DNA from: an uncultured Bacteroidia bacterium
GTDB lineage: Bacteria > Bacteroidota > Bacteroidia > Bacteroidales > Prolixibacteraceae
Assembly: GCA_903850335.1 (NCBI GenBank)
Contig: CAINLJ010000164.1
Span: 1-57,776, forward strand
Length of the DNA: 57,776 nucleotides
Reading direction: 5' to 3'
The position numbers and the translations under genes are program-made. Within the stretch, counting starts at the first letter, position 1, and each line of letters opens with the position of its first letter. The notes beneath the pieces are model-generated. The model was not told the origin of the DNA. It made no database searches and saw only the letters and a list, made by a program, of their open reading frames with translations. Positions 18,439 through 28,008 of the stretch are shown one piece after another.

Positions 18439-21432
18439 ATGAAACAACCACTGCTCCTTATTTTAGCTTTAGGATTATTCATCCTTACAGGGTGCCATAA
18501 GAAGGAAACACCAATTGCCGGGTTAAAAATGCTTGAAGGTGGAAAAGTTTTTGCCGTTCCAACAGGAACCATTGCAGATCAGTTTGTATTGAAACGATTC
18601 CCCGATGCACACATTAAGTATTACAACAATGTACTTGACTGTGCATTGTCTGTTAAAGACGGTAAGGCAGACGCCGCCTGTTATGATCAACCCATTCTGA
18701 AAAATATTGCGGGAAAGAATGAAGGCGTCACTGTCTTGTCCGAATTACTCGTTGGTGATCAATATGGGTTTGCTGTTCAGCTAAGTGATACTAAACTGAA
18801 GTCAGCAATAGACTCCGTACTGTCGGCTTTAAAAGCTGATGGTACTTACAAGGACATGATGAAGCGTTGGTTTCCCGATCATGGGGTTCCGGCACCTATG
18901 CCCGATCTGGTCACCAAATCGAATAATGGCAGTAATGGGGTGCTAAAGTTTGGAACTGCCGCGGTCACGGAACCGATGTCTTTCTTTGATTCAAACCACA
19001 AAATTACGGGATTTGATATTGAATTTGCCACGAGAGTTGCTGCCTTTCTCGGTAAAAAACTTGAAATTTCAGATATGGATTTTGGAGCCATGCTCCCTGC
19101 ACTTATATCCGGGAAGGTGGATATGATAGGTGCGGGAATCTCAATCACAGAAGAACGTGCGAAAAAAGTACTGTTTTCACAAAGTTACTATCCAAGCGGT
19201 ATCGCCGCCCTTGTTAAAAGCAATCCCGAAAAAGTATCAAGTTCACAACCCCTCAAATTGGGAACGCCTGAGGATATCAAGGATAGAAAAATCGGTGTAC
19301 TTCTTGGCTCAATTCATGACACCTATGCCAACCGTGATTTCCCTGGTTCTCATATATTGACTTTTCAAAATGTGCCTGATATCATTACTGCTCTGAAATC
19401 TAAAAAGATAGATGTTGCATTTTCCGATCATATCGCATTGAAGGACATCTTTGGAAAGAATCCGGATCTGGACATCTTCGCTGCAAATATTTACACAGTG
19501 CCCATTGCTGCAGCATTTAACAAGGAAAATAACACATTGCGCGAAAAGTTTAATGTTTTCCTTAAAGAGATCAGGTCTAATGGTGTTTACGACGATATGG
19601 TTAACCGGTGGATGATAAAGGGAGAAAGTGAAATGCCTGAGATAAAAACCAATTCAAAGAATGGTCCCTTAAGAGTTGGAGTAGTAGGCGACGGTGGACT
19701 TCCCTCTTCGATACGTCAAAACGGTAAACTGGTGGGATTTGACATTGAATTGCCTGCCCGCTTCGCCGCCTGGCTTGGGATGTCCTTTGAACCTGTTGAC
19801 ATACCTTTTGGAAGCATGCTTGCATCGATATCCACCAATAAGATCGATATCGTCACCTGCCAGTTAATGATCACCGAAGAGAGGAAAAAACAGGTTCTTT
19901 TCTCAGATCCGTATTATGAGTCGGGAATAAGCCTCTATGCCCGGAAGGATCAAATTGCAACCTCCCAAAAGAAGAAATTAACTGTTCTGGAGGATATTGC
20001 CGATAAAAGAATCGGTGTTTTCACAGGAACCGTTCATGATGTATTCGTAAGTAAGAAGTATCCTAAAGCGCAAATCTTCAGGTTTGATGGAAGCACAGAC
20101 CTGATAGCGGCCCTCTCAGGTGATAAAATAGATGTGGCAATGTTTGATAATGCCAATGCTAAACTCATCATGAAAAGGAATAAAGATCTGGGATTACTCA
20201 CCGATGATGTCTTTAGTTTACCTCTCGGTGTTGGATTCAATAAAAACAATCCTGGTCTTAGAGATGAGTTTAATAACTTCTTAAGAGAAATTAAGAAAGA
20301 TGGAACCTATGATAAAATTTATAAACGTTGGTTTGAGGAGGATGCTGAGGTGGCAGTTATGCCAAAATTTAAAGTTCAGCCAACAGGAAAAAAACTGATA
20401 CTCGGCACAAGTGTAAATGATCTGCCCCATGTTTCACTTATGAATGGCGAGTATGTGGGTTTTGATATTGAGATGATCCAGACCTTTGCACAGCGAAATG
20501 GTTATGACATCGAATTCACGTCGATGCTATTTCCTTCCTTGATTCCTGCCCTTGCCTCAGGAAAAGTTGATTTGATAAGTGCAGGAATTGCTATTACCGA
20601 AGAGAGGGCAAAAAAGATTAATTTCTCAGATAGTTTCTGCGATTTTAAGACGGCCCTGATTGCAACAAAAAATAATTTGTCTTCTGTTAGCAGCACCAAT
20701 GATGTAAAAGAAGGAAAAAAGTCCTTCCTAAAAACGGTCAGTGAGAGTTTTCATAACAATATAATTCTTGAGAAAAGATATCTTTTAATTATTGATGGTC
20801 TTAAGCTTACAATACTTATCGCTCTCCTGGCTGCTGTGGTTGGGACAATTATAGGTGGATTGGTTTGCTATCTCAGGATGTCAAAAAGAAAGATCCTCTC
20901 ATTGACAGCAAGGTTTTACATCTCGGTTCTTCGCGGGACGCCAGTCCTTGTATTATTAATGATTATCTATTATGTTGTCTTCGCCTCCGTAAATATCAAT
21001 CCTGCTCTCGTTGCCGTGTTCGCTTTTGGACTTAATTTCGGAGCTTATGTATCCGAGATGTTCAGAACCTCAATCGAAAGTATCGACAGAGGTCAGAAAG
21101 AAGCGGGTATCGCGGGTGGGTTCACAAAAATTCAAACATTCATCTATATCATAATGCCTCAGGCTATCCGTCAGGTGCTGCCTGTTTATAAGGGTGAATT
21201 TATATCGCTTGTGAAGATGACATCTATTGTTGGATATATTGCAGTACAGGATTTAACCAAGGCGAGTGATATAATCCGGAGCCGTACATTCGATGCGTTC
21301 TTCCCTCTTATTATGGCAGCAGTGCTTTATCTTGTCATCGCATGGCTGCTGACCTGGGCACTCGATTATGTCGAGATTACTGTGGATCCAAAAAGAAGTC
21401 GTTTAGCAAATCTAAGAAAGATAAAGAAATGA
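18439..21432 (+). CDS. Polar amino-acid ABC transporter: split/tandem substrate-binding domains fused to permease
   Basis: A 997-residue fusion. A lipoprotein signal ends LTGC (Cys19). Residues about 30-148 match only the second half of an SBP_bac_3 domain. Complete domains follow at about 167-393 and 410-633 (each with GFDIE, SGKVDMI- or TNKIDIV-like stretches, ITEER and a C-terminal DGTYD/NRW-type end). Residues 651-745 are only the first half of a fourth domain. A HisM/GlnP-type permease occupies about 780-980, with the EAA loop [14 protein letters not shown] (888-901). The ATG of the ATPase gene overlaps its stop (ATGA). Glutamine or another polar amino acid is the likely substrate. The half-domain ends suggest internal duplication of a repeat unit cut in mid-domain, or a circularly permuted pairing of the two halves. 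Confidence 0.9.
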   Translation: MKQPLLLILALGLFILTGCHKKETPIAGLKMLEGGKVFAVPTGTIADQFVLKRFPDAHIKYYNNVLDCALSVKDGKADAACYDQPILKNIAGKNEGVTVLSELLVGDQYGFAVQLSDTKLKSAIDSVLSALKADGTYKDMMKRWFPDHGVPAPMPDLVTKSNNGSNGVLKFGTAAVTEPMSFFDSNHKITGFDIEFATRVAAFLGKKLEISDMDFGAMLPALISGKVDMIGAGISITEERAKKVLFSQSYYPSGIAALVKSNPEKVSSSQPLKLGTPEDIKDRKIGVLLGSIHDTYANRDFPGSHILTFQNVPDIITALKSKKIDVAFSDHIALKDIFGKNPDLDIFAANIYTVPIAAAFNKENNTLREKFNVFLKEIRSNGVYDDMVNRWMIKGESEMPEIKTNSKNGPLRVGVVGDGGLPSSIRQNGKLVGFDIELPARFAAWLGMSFEPVDIPFGSMLASISTNKIDIVTCQLMITEERKKQVLFSDPYYESGISLYARKDQIATSQKKKLTVLEDIADKRIGVFTGTVHDVFVSKKYPKAQIFRFDGSTDLIAALSGDKIDVAMFDNANAKLIMKRNKDLGLLTDDVFSLPLGVGFNKNNPGLRDEFNNFLREIKKDGTYDKIYKRWFEEDAEVAVMPKFKVQPTGKKLILGTSVNDLPHVSLMNGEYVGFDIEMIQTFAQRNGYDIEFTSMLFPSLIPALASGKVDLISAGIAITEERAKKINFSDSFCDFKTALIATKNNLSSVSSTNDVKEGKKSFLKTVSESFHNNIILEKRYLLIIDGLKLTILIALLAAVVGTIIGGLVCYLRMSKRKILSLTARFYISVLRGTPVLVLLMIIYYVVFASVNINPALVAVFAFGLNFGAYVSEMFRTSIESIDRGQKEAGIAGGFTKIQTFIYIIMPQAIRQVLPVYKGEFISLVKMTSIVGYIAVQDLTKASDIIRSRTFDAFFPLIMAAVLYLVIAWLLTWALDYVEITVDPKRSRLANLRKIKK

Positions 21433-22508
21433 TCGTAGTAAAAAACCTATCCAAGCATTTTGGCGACCTCGAAGTACTAAAGGATATTAACGCGGAGATC
21501 AAAAAGGGCGAGGTGATATCCGTCATCGGACCTTCAGGAACAGGCAAAAGTACGTTTTTGCGCTGCCTGAACCTCCTTGAGACTCCTACCGGGGGTAGCA
21601 TACTTATTGATGGAATACCATTACTGGATAAAAACACAAACGTTCCCGGAATGCGACAAAAGATGGGTATGGTCTTCCAATCCTTCAATTTGTATGCTCA
21701 TCTGTCCGTCCTGGATAATCTGACGATAGGACCCATAAAACTGTTGCATATAAAAAAAGAGCAGGCAAATAAGAGAGCCCAAGAATTGCTTAAACTTGTG
21801 GGCCTCGGTGAAAAAGCCAATAGTTTTCCTGATGAACTTTCAGGAGGTCAGAAACAACGTGTTGCAATTGCCCGATGTATGGCAATGGAGCCGGAGATTC
21901 TTCTTTTCGATGAGCCAACATCCGCCCTTGATCCAACTATGGTCAGTGAGGTGCTTGCTGTTATCCGGAAACTGGCACGGGAAGGCATGACTATGGTTAT
22001 TGTAACACATGAAATGGAATTTGCCAGAAACATATCCAGTAGGGTATTTTATATGGACGAAGGTCTTATCTATGAAGAAGGTCCGCCTGAAATTATCTTT
22101 GTCAACCCTGTCCGTGAAAAGACTAAGGCCTTTATAAATCGTATCCGGAGTCTTCATTATCACATTTCAAGTCAGGATTATGACCTTTACGCCTTAAATG
22201 CTGAGATAGAAACATTTTGCGAAAAGCATATGCTTCAGGGTAAGACTGCCGAATTCATCTTACTTGTTGCAGAGGAATCTCTTGTACTGCAAAGAGACTT
22301 TCATGATATCGATATCAGTATTTCGTTTACTGAAAAAGATGGAAGTGTCGAAATTGTTTGTGAAGGTACCGGCGATTCTTTTAATCCGCTTGAAGAGGGT
22401 GCGCTTGACGATCCGATCGGATTGAATATACTTCGCAACAGATGCAAGAGCATTGTATACGCATACGAAAAAGGACGAAACATTCTTTCAATGCAAATCA
22501 GAGTTTAA
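21429..22508 (+). CDS. Amino-acid ABC transporter ATPase fused to RsbW-like ATPase domain
   Basis: Residues 1-240 are a GlnQ-type ABC ATPase: Walker [10 protein letters not shown] (34-42), Q-loop Q84, signature LSGGQ (137-141), Walker B ILLFDE (157-162) and the switch histidine H194. Residues 243-359 resemble a GHKL ATPase of the anti-sigma/RsbW kind, with a helix containing VAEES (280-284), a G1-like box GTGDSFNP (313-320) and [12 protein letters not shown] (328-339). The frame is open further upstream, but the ATG at 21429 overlaps the preceding stop and gives the normal ABC N-terminus. It energises the permease fusion encoded just before it. The C-terminal domain could be regulatory. Confidence 0.88.
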   Translation: MIVVKNLSKHFGDLEVLKDINAEIKKGEVISVIGPSGTGKSTFLRCLNLLETPTGGSILIDGIPLLDKNTNVPGMRQKMGMVFQSFNLYAHLSVLDNLTIGPIKLLHIKKEQANKRAQELLKLVGLGEKANSFPDELSGGQKQRVAIARCMAMEPEILLFDEPTSALDPTMVSEVLAVIRKLAREGMTMVIVTHEMEFARNISSRVFYMDEGLIYEEGPPEIIFVNPVREKTKAFINRIRSLHYHISSQDYDLYALNAEIETFCEKHMLQGKTAEFILLVAEESLVLQRDFHDIDISISFTEKDGSVEIVCEGTGDSFNPLEEGALDDPIGLNILRNRCKSIVYAYEKGRNILSMQIRV

Positions 22509-22592
22509 CTGGGAATTGGAAGAATTAGTACAATCCGGAAGGGAAATTTTAAATGAACTAAAATCACAAAAATTTTAATGCTAATCCATCAC

Positions 22593-22748
22593 ATTGAAAA
22601 TCAGACCTAATAGTGAACGGGTGACGGGGGTCATGGATTGAAGGTCAAACCTAGAAGTGAACGGGTGACGGGGGTCATGCATTGAAAGTCAAACCTAGAA
22701 GTGAACGGGTGACGGGGTTCATGCATTGAAAGTCACCCGGTCACCTGG
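22593..22748. repeat. Three 44-bp tandem repeats plus partial fourth
   Basis: Units start at 22593, 22637 and 22681, each 44 bp and nearly identical; a truncated fourth starts at 22725. Each holds GTGAACGGGTGAC. The last complete unit pairs with GTCACCCGGTCAC (22732-22744), giving a hairpin with its arm at 22700-22713. The same hairpin sequence occurs at 29701-29746, on the other side of the five-gene island. There are no unique spacers, so it is not a CRISPR array. Confidence 0.9.
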
Positions 22749-22770
22749 TCCACATATAATCCCGCGAGGG

Positions 22771-22849
22771 ATTTGATACTGGTAGAAAATCGAATAAAAT
22801 AAAAGTTCTCGTCCAGGCTTGGACGAAATATTCTGCCAGTATCCCAAAT
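22771..22849. repeat. Nested inverted repeat
   Basis: The outer arms GATACTGGTAGAA (22775-22787) and TTCTGCCAGTATC (22831-22843) are complementary with one G-U type mismatch, and pairing extends outward past a 2-base bulge. Inside lies a short perfect hairpin, CGTCCA-GGCT-TGGACG (22810-22825). It may be a small mobile palindrome or a structured RNA. The rest of 22509-22951 shows no gene. Confidence 0.6.
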
Positions 22850-22927
22850 TAACCCCTAATTTAGTGCTTGTGACACAGTCTTCAAAACCAAATCCAGGAT
22901 CAAATTCAATTCAATATTGAAATTTAA

Positions 22928-22942
22928 ACAGATCATATCTGT
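22928..22942 (-). terminator. Possible weak terminator after the five-gene cluster
   Basis: ACAGAT-CAT-ATCTGT is a perfect 6-bp hairpin just past the stop of the last cluster gene. On the minus strand it is followed by an A/T-rich run (TTTAAATTTC). The stem is short, so termination is only plausible. Confidence 0.35.
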
Positions 22943-22951
22943 AATTTTTCC

Positions 22952-25063
22952 CTATTGAGGCAAACTTAAATTCAAAACTTTTGCATCCAGTTGAAGAATA
23001 TTACTCAACGAAAGATCCAGATTACCCGCAGGCTGAACAAGATCCGGCCTTCCGTCAGTAAATTTAACTGTAACCTGATATGAAATTTTCCGGTTTGTAA
23101 GATCCCCTCCTACAGGTATTAAAACAAAGGAAAACTGATATCGGGGCGCATCTTTGGCAAAGGGTATTTGTAAGGGTACAATGACTTTATTATCAGGACT
23201 GCTAAACAAGACTAATATGTTATCAATAAGATATGCATCAAAAAAATCTTTCGATCCTGAAAGGGTCAGATCATTCGGAACCGGACAGGTAACCGTCAGG
23301 CACATTTGATTGGAGTCCTTTTCGGTATAATTTACATTCAGAATCTTTCTCTCATCATAGCTAACGACATAATCAAGGGCAAACTTATTTTGGCCGATAT
23401 TTGTATAGGATGCCTTAAATGCAGCTACCTCTTTTTCTACGTTTCCATTAAGCAGATTAGCAAGGATATTATCTCCAGAGCTAAATGTTTTGAGAATATC
23501 AATAAATGTTATCTCATGGGTATCTCCCTTTTTTGACAATAAAATATTCAGGCTGCTCAGATCATAGACCTGTGTATTATCCTGAACAATCAACGAATTA
23601 ACCTTTACTTCACTATTAGTATTATTAGTGATTTTTATCCCGGTTGCATCACTGGATGCCGTGACAGCCAATCCTGTAATATTCGTCTTCACAAGCGAAA
23701 TATCCAGGGCACTGGTTTCATCATCGTCCGAATTAACGGTAAGGGTCACAGGGAGAGCAAAACTATTGCGCAGGAGTTTGATAAATCCTGCCATATCATT
23801 CAGACCGACTTTTGAGAATGAAAGCATAAAATGATTTATGGATAAATCATCAGTCTGACCAACATAGGTTAATGTAATGTTTTCAAACAGGGTAAACGAA
23901 CTTTGTGTTTTAAGTTCCATATTGCTTCCGGCCGGATACTCAAGAGCAATATCAGTTGCTATGTTAAGATTTTTCTTTAGAAGCGTTTTAAACTGAATAA
24001 GCTGATATTCTGATATTTTCGGAGCAAGCCCAATTGTCAGTGATGCCGAGCTTTTATCAGTCTGTGTATCCTCCATAATAATTACATTCTCCAGATAGGT
24101 GAAAGGAATACCATCTCTCAGCGTAATGGAATAAACAACGGGAACAATAAGAAATGTACCAGGCACAGTTGTTTTCTGGTAGACATTGCTGATTCCCAGA
24201 CTTGTTAACACCGAAGTGTTAAATTTACCTGTAACTGATAAATACGTCGGGTTGGGGGCTGCAATAGGTTGTATATTTATAACAGGGTTTATCCATGCTG
24301 CCCAATCCTGTCCTGAGGACGCACCCGCATCAACACGAAGTTCAAGTTGGATGTCCTGGTTAGCCCATTTTGAAAGATCAGCGGAAATATCCACCAAGGC
24401 TCCCGAATATCTCTTACTTTGAGTGATAACATTTTGAGTGGTCAATACTCCGTTTAAAGTATAAATTACATTAACCGAGAATATAACACCATCAGAGTTT
24501 ACTGCCCCGCTGAGAAGTCCCACTTTCGCATTAAATGTTCCGTTCCCATTAATTTTGAGTGGCATTACTCCCTTGATCATTCCATAATTAACCCACATCG
24601 GATGAGTCCTTAATGAATCATAGGTGCCATTATCTTCCATTAAAACCCTGCTGTTTATAACAAACCCATCACTGCAACCATCCGAACCCATCCAAGGAAG
24701 TGGTTTAATATTTGTTACACTTCCATTTGGCATAACTAAACCACCTGTCCACGTTGCTGTTGCGGCTGATGCCAAAATATTTATCTGGTTCGGATTGAAA
24801 TTAATAAACCGAATCTCCTTAAATATGGAAACATCATTTATCCGTGACGAAATATTAATATTTCTAGTCAAAACAGGACGATTGAGTAGTACTGCCCTGT
24901 TGTCCGAAACACTCTCTCCGGTTGATACAACCTCACTTGCCGAAACAACCTTACGACTGACTACAGGTTCACCGGCTGAAAGTACCTGATTGGATAAAAC
25001 CGGATTATTTGGCAATTCAACTTCTTTATTTATAACTACTTTGCGATTAAAGACAGGTGACAT
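22952..25063 (-). CDS. Large unrecognised beta-rich protein, 703 residues
   Basis: I do not recognise the family. No signal peptide or membrane helix is seen. Residues about 15-65 form an imperfect repeat of the type PVLSNQVLSAGEPVVSRKVV (valine/serine every few residues). Residues about 95-260 look like a beta-sandwich, containing PWMGSDGCSDGF and ending GQDWAAWINPVI, which recalls carbohydrate-binding jelly rolls; this is inference only. The remainder is beta-rich (TLTVNSDDDET, SLTIGLAPKISEYQL). It is the last gene of the five-gene cluster and is separated from the 661-residue gene by a strong hairpin. Confidence 0.75.
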   Translation of the reverse strand: MSPVFNRKVVINKEVELPNNPVLSNQVLSAGEPVVSRKVVSASEVVSTGESVSDNRAVLLNRPVLTRNINISSRINDVSIFKEIRFINFNPNQINILASAATATWTGGLVMPNGSVTNIKPLPWMGSDGCSDGFVINSRVLMEDNGTYDSLRTHPMWVNYGMIKGVMPLKINGNGTFNAKVGLLSGAVNSDGVIFSVNVIYTLNGVLTTQNVITQSKRYSGALVDISADLSKWANQDIQLELRVDAGASSGQDWAAWINPVINIQPIAAPNPTYLSVTGKFNTSVLTSLGISNVYQKTTVPGTFLIVPVVYSITLRDGIPFTYLENVIIMEDTQTDKSSASLTIGLAPKISEYQLIQFKTLLKKNLNIATDIALEYPAGSNMELKTQSSFTLFENITLTYVGQTDDLSINHFMLSFSKVGLNDMAGFIKLLRNSFALPVTLTVNSDDDETSALDISLVKTNITGLAVTASSDATGIKITNNTNSEVKVNSLIVQDNTQVYDLSSLNILLSKKGDTHEITFIDILKTFSSGDNILANLLNGNVEKEVAAFKASYTNIGQNKFALDYVVSYDERKILNVNYTEKDSNQMCLTVTCPVPNDLTLSGSKDFFDAYLIDNILVLFSSPDNKVIVPLQIPFAKDAPRYQFSFVLIPVGGDLTNRKISYQVTVKFTDGRPDLVQPAGNLDLSLSNILQLDAKVLNLSLPQ

Positions 25064-25100
25064 TTTATTTCGGTTTTTAAATAATAACTAAAAAGGAGAA

Positions 25101-25132
25101 GAGGCTGTATCAAACGATATGGATACAGCCTC
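25101..25132. terminator. Intercistronic hairpin within the five-gene cluster
   Basis: GAGGCTGTATC and GATACAGCCTC are perfect 11-bp inverted arms with a 10-base loop. They lie just after the stop of the 661-residue gene and before the 703-residue gene. On the minus strand the stem is followed by TTCTCCTTTTTAG, so it may attenuate transcription into the last gene or protect the upstream mRNA. Confidence 0.6.
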
Positions 25133-25140
25133 AATATTTA

Positions 25141-27126
25141 TTACTTAATCCCCAAATACTGATTTACCAAAGCTACTTTATCTGCAGGTACATCAGGCAG
25201 GGAAACTACTAAAGGACCACTTCCAACTTTTTGAATTACAGGACCTTGCCATTTAATTGACGGATGAGGGAAAGTTCCCTTAACAGTAACGGCAACCTGA
25301 TAACTCCATGGGATATTTGAGCGTGCTTCGGAGGTATACGCTAAATACGACTGAAGAACTTTCGCGTTGTCCGCATTAAACAGTTTCACTTCAGGCTGTC
25401 TGTTAGCCTTTGAAAATGTCACACTTACCTCAACCTGAGGAGGAAGGTCCGTGTCCAGAATAATTGGTGAAATGCGGAGTGTTCCAATCGGATTAGCCGT
25501 TACAACTGCAGATTTCTCAGTCGTTTGGAAGTTTAAGATTACAGGATCCGTCACCTCAACACGGGGGTCGGCATCATATGTAATCCTGCTCATCAGGTTA
25601 ATTTGATTGGTGTCAATACCTGCAGGTGCATCAGTATCCAACCGGGAAAAATCAAAAATGAAAATCGAATCTTTATTTGTTTCGTCCCATATAGCATTAC
25701 CCATATCGTTAACCTTCTTTGGTGAATTCATATTCGCCATCACATAAGCCGGACTTCGGGATACTATGGTTCCCGTATGGTCCGGATATGAAGCAGTAAG
25801 GGCTATTTGATTGATTGGATCTCCGTCGTCCTTACCTGGGGCCGATGGCCAGAAGGCGTTTGCGGAGGCGACAAAATGGATTTTTCGGAAAGCATCATCC
25901 AAATGAACAATCTGAAAATAATTTTTCATCCCTGCATCATCCTGTCCCATCTTATTGGCCAGACCACACATGTCGGACGAAATGAGATTGTACGGAAGGT
26001 AGGATTCTGTAATTGTTTCTTTAAAATTAAGACTTTGATGAACCTGATCATGCTGCACTTTAACAGCTATACTCACGCCAACACACCCGCTGTTATCTGC
26101 TGCCTTTGCCGGGTCAGGTTTTGCAGGTGTCTGATCAACCATTGTCTTTAAAAACCAGTCCTGAATCTTATCAAATACCTTGTCCGTCTGGGCCTGATAC
26201 ATTTTTTGCTGATCTGGCGTCAGGATCATGTTGTCAATTGTAATATCATAAGTCAGGGCCCCCTGCTTTTGCAAATCGCTGAAAGCTCCCTGTACATCTG
26301 CCTTTGCCCATACGTACTGTGCCTTTACCTGGGCCGAAACATACGTGTAGCACATATCATAATCAGCTTCAATCCGTGCAGAAAAAGCATCCATATAAAA
26401 CATATGCTGCAAACGGTGAGACACAAAAATCGGACTGCTGTTCCCCTTGAATGCCTGTTCAAGTATGGTTGCCGGATATTGGCCAAGCATAAAGGTAAAA
26501 GCATTTTCACCTGCCGGATTTGTTGTACCAGTAGATACTACATTCCCTTTATCATCTTTCACAGCTGTATCATAATTGGTCCCTTCGACAATACACATCC
26601 ATGGATCGTCGCCAGTTGCCGGCTTGGCCGCACCCGAAATCATGTTAGAAACTGCGCAAAGATTTGATACGATTGGGACAACACCCAGAACAGGATCCGG
26701 CATTCCATCCATAATTCTCCACCGTGAAAGATTCGAAAAAATTGCATCCTTCATACATCTTGTCTTCAATTGCTGAATGGCTCCTGATATTACCTCATCG
26801 GGTATTTTAAGTGTTGAAGTAAATGCCAATACCCCACCGGCAGTTTCTGTCTCTGCTCCCTGAACATCTATGTTGTCATCGGCGTTCAGAACACCTTCGA
26901 ATTTAACAAAGCTAAACTTATAGGTGCCGTCCGCATTTTGGGCCAACCGTGGTTTATCAGGCTGATAATAAAAGTACATTGGCTTACCTGCAGCTCTTAA
27001 CTGTTCGTTAAAATAATCCGGAAAAATATTAAGCTGATAGGTTTCACCATCCTTTTGCTGAACAACCATCATCTGATTTGGTCCCCAAACAGGACCCAAT
27101 GCGTTACCTTGAAATTGATACGACAT
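25141..27126 (-). CDS. Large unrecognised protein, 661 residues
   Basis: I recognise no family. There is no signal peptide and no transmembrane helix. The N-terminus (SYQFQGNALGPVWGPNQMM) and middle (AQVKAQYVWAKADVQGAF, near 265-282) are mixed alpha/beta. A proline/alanine stretch (DQTPAKPDPAKAADNSG) lies near 335-351. The C-terminal third contains repeated beta segments ending in SLPDVPADKVALVNQYLGIK. Several cysteines are present. It sits 38 bp downstream of the protease gene and could be a structural or carrier partner, but nothing in the sequence proves that. Confidence 0.75.
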   Translation of the reverse strand: MSYQFQGNALGPVWGPNQMMVVQQKDGETYQLNIFPDYFNEQLRAAGKPMYFYYQPDKPRLAQNADGTYKFSFVKFEGVLNADDNIDVQGAETETAGGVLAFTSTLKIPDEVISGAIQQLKTRCMKDAIFSNLSRWRIMDGMPDPVLGVVPIVSNLCAVSNMISGAAKPATGDDPWMCIVEGTNYDTAVKDDKGNVVSTGTTNPAGENAFTFMLGQYPATILEQAFKGNSSPIFVSHRLQHMFYMDAFSARIEADYDMCYTYVSAQVKAQYVWAKADVQGAFSDLQKQGALTYDITIDNMILTPDQQKMYQAQTDKVFDKIQDWFLKTMVDQTPAKPDPAKAADNSGCVGVSIAVKVQHDQVHQSLNFKETITESYLPYNLISSDMCGLANKMGQDDAGMKNYFQIVHLDDAFRKIHFVASANAFWPSAPGKDDGDPINQIALTASYPDHTGTIVSRSPAYVMANMNSPKKVNDMGNAIWDETNKDSIFIFDFSRLDTDAPAGIDTNQINLMSRITYDADPRVEVTDPVILNFQTTEKSAVVTANPIGTLRISPIILDTDLPPQVEVSVTFSKANRQPEVKLFNADNAKVLQSYLAYTSEARSNIPWSYQVAVTVKGTFPHPSIKWQGPVIQKVGSGPLVVSLPDVPADKVALVNQYLGIK

Positions 27127-27164
27127 AATTATTTATTTTTAAGAATCAGTTTAAAATTTCTAAG

Positions 27165-27941
27165 TTAATTACTACCACCGCTGTTATCAGCAGAGCCGTC
27201 AGAGGATGCAGATCCTGATCCTTCAGAATCACCTGAGCCGGATGAAGATGAAGTTGAATCGCCGGAGGCGTCAGCCGAAGTATCTGCCGATGAACTTGTT
27301 GAATTTGTATTGGTTGATTCGGTCGAAGTATCAATTGAAGTATCATCAGGAGTGCTGCTGTTGGAAGGATCTTCTGTGTTATTGCTTGTCGTACCAGCTG
27401 TTGCGTTAGTATCTGAGGTCGGGAAATGAACCATTTGAAGGTTCCAGCCATTTGCCTGGCTCATTGATTCGTATTTGGACGCAAATACGTCAAACGACTC
27501 CTCATATGTTTGGCCCTGATCTGGATCTATGATTTTAAGAAGTGTGCCAGCCCCGGTTCCGTCACCATTAATACCCCTGATGATACGCATATGTATAAAT
27601 ACAGGCGTGGCATCCGAAGGCACCTCATTATCCACAATACCAACAGGACCATAACTCTGGAGATACTGTAGTATGCTGTCAGGCGTTTCACACTTCTGAT
27701 ATTCAATAGTCATTCCCGAAGCGGTTGCAAGATCCTGAATACGATCAGGGGCAAGACCCGTGTTATCATCAAATATCTTCCGGAAATCACTCCCTAAAGA
27801 ATCCATCGCCGTTTCTATTGTAAACGATTGTGTTTTTTTCCACGACAACATCATTGTCGTAACTGTGGCCCAGCAAGCCATAGATTTTGGCTGCGCAATA
27901 ACAGGGATAATTCCCTGAACATCAAATTGAATCTGTCCCAT
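27165..27941 (-). CDS. Papain-like cysteine protease with Ser/Thr/Asp-rich tail
   Basis: Residues 1-172 fit the papain-like C70 (AvrRpt2-type) or C39-like peptidase group. Q17 and C23 lie in IAQPKSMACWATV, H117 in PVFIHMRIIRG and D139 in LLKIIDPDQG, which is the complete Gln-Cys-His-Asp set in correct order. From about 175 to 258 the protein is a low-complexity Ser/Thr/Asn/Asp/Gly tail. No signal peptide is present, so the product is cytoplasmic or leaves by a non-Sec path. It lies between the PLD-like gene (67 bp) and the 661-residue gene (38 bp). Confidence 0.8.
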   Translation of the reverse strand: MGQIQFDVQGIIPVIAQPKSMACWATVTTMMLSWKKTQSFTIETAMDSLGSDFRKIFDDNTGLAPDRIQDLATASGMTIEYQKCETPDSILQYLQSYGPVGIVDNEVPSDATPVFIHMRIIRGINGDGTGAGTLLKIIDPDQGQTYEESFDVFASKYESMSQANGWNLQMVHFPTSDTNATAGTTSNNTEDPSNSSTPDDTSIDTSTESTNTNSTSSSADTSADASGDSTSSSSGSGDSEGSGSASSDGSADNSGGSN

Positions 27942-28008
27942 TTTAGGTGTTTATTAATTTTTGTAGCGTAAGAATTTCTATCAATTGACTTGTAATTAAT
28001 CAAATTTC

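Noticed and set aside
22593-22748. CRISPR-like array
   Set aside because: The whole 44-bp unit is repeated without unique spacers, and no cas genes are present.
27146-27451. 101-residue minus-strand ORF
   Set aside because: It is another frame of the low-complexity Ser/Asp tail of the cysteine protease.
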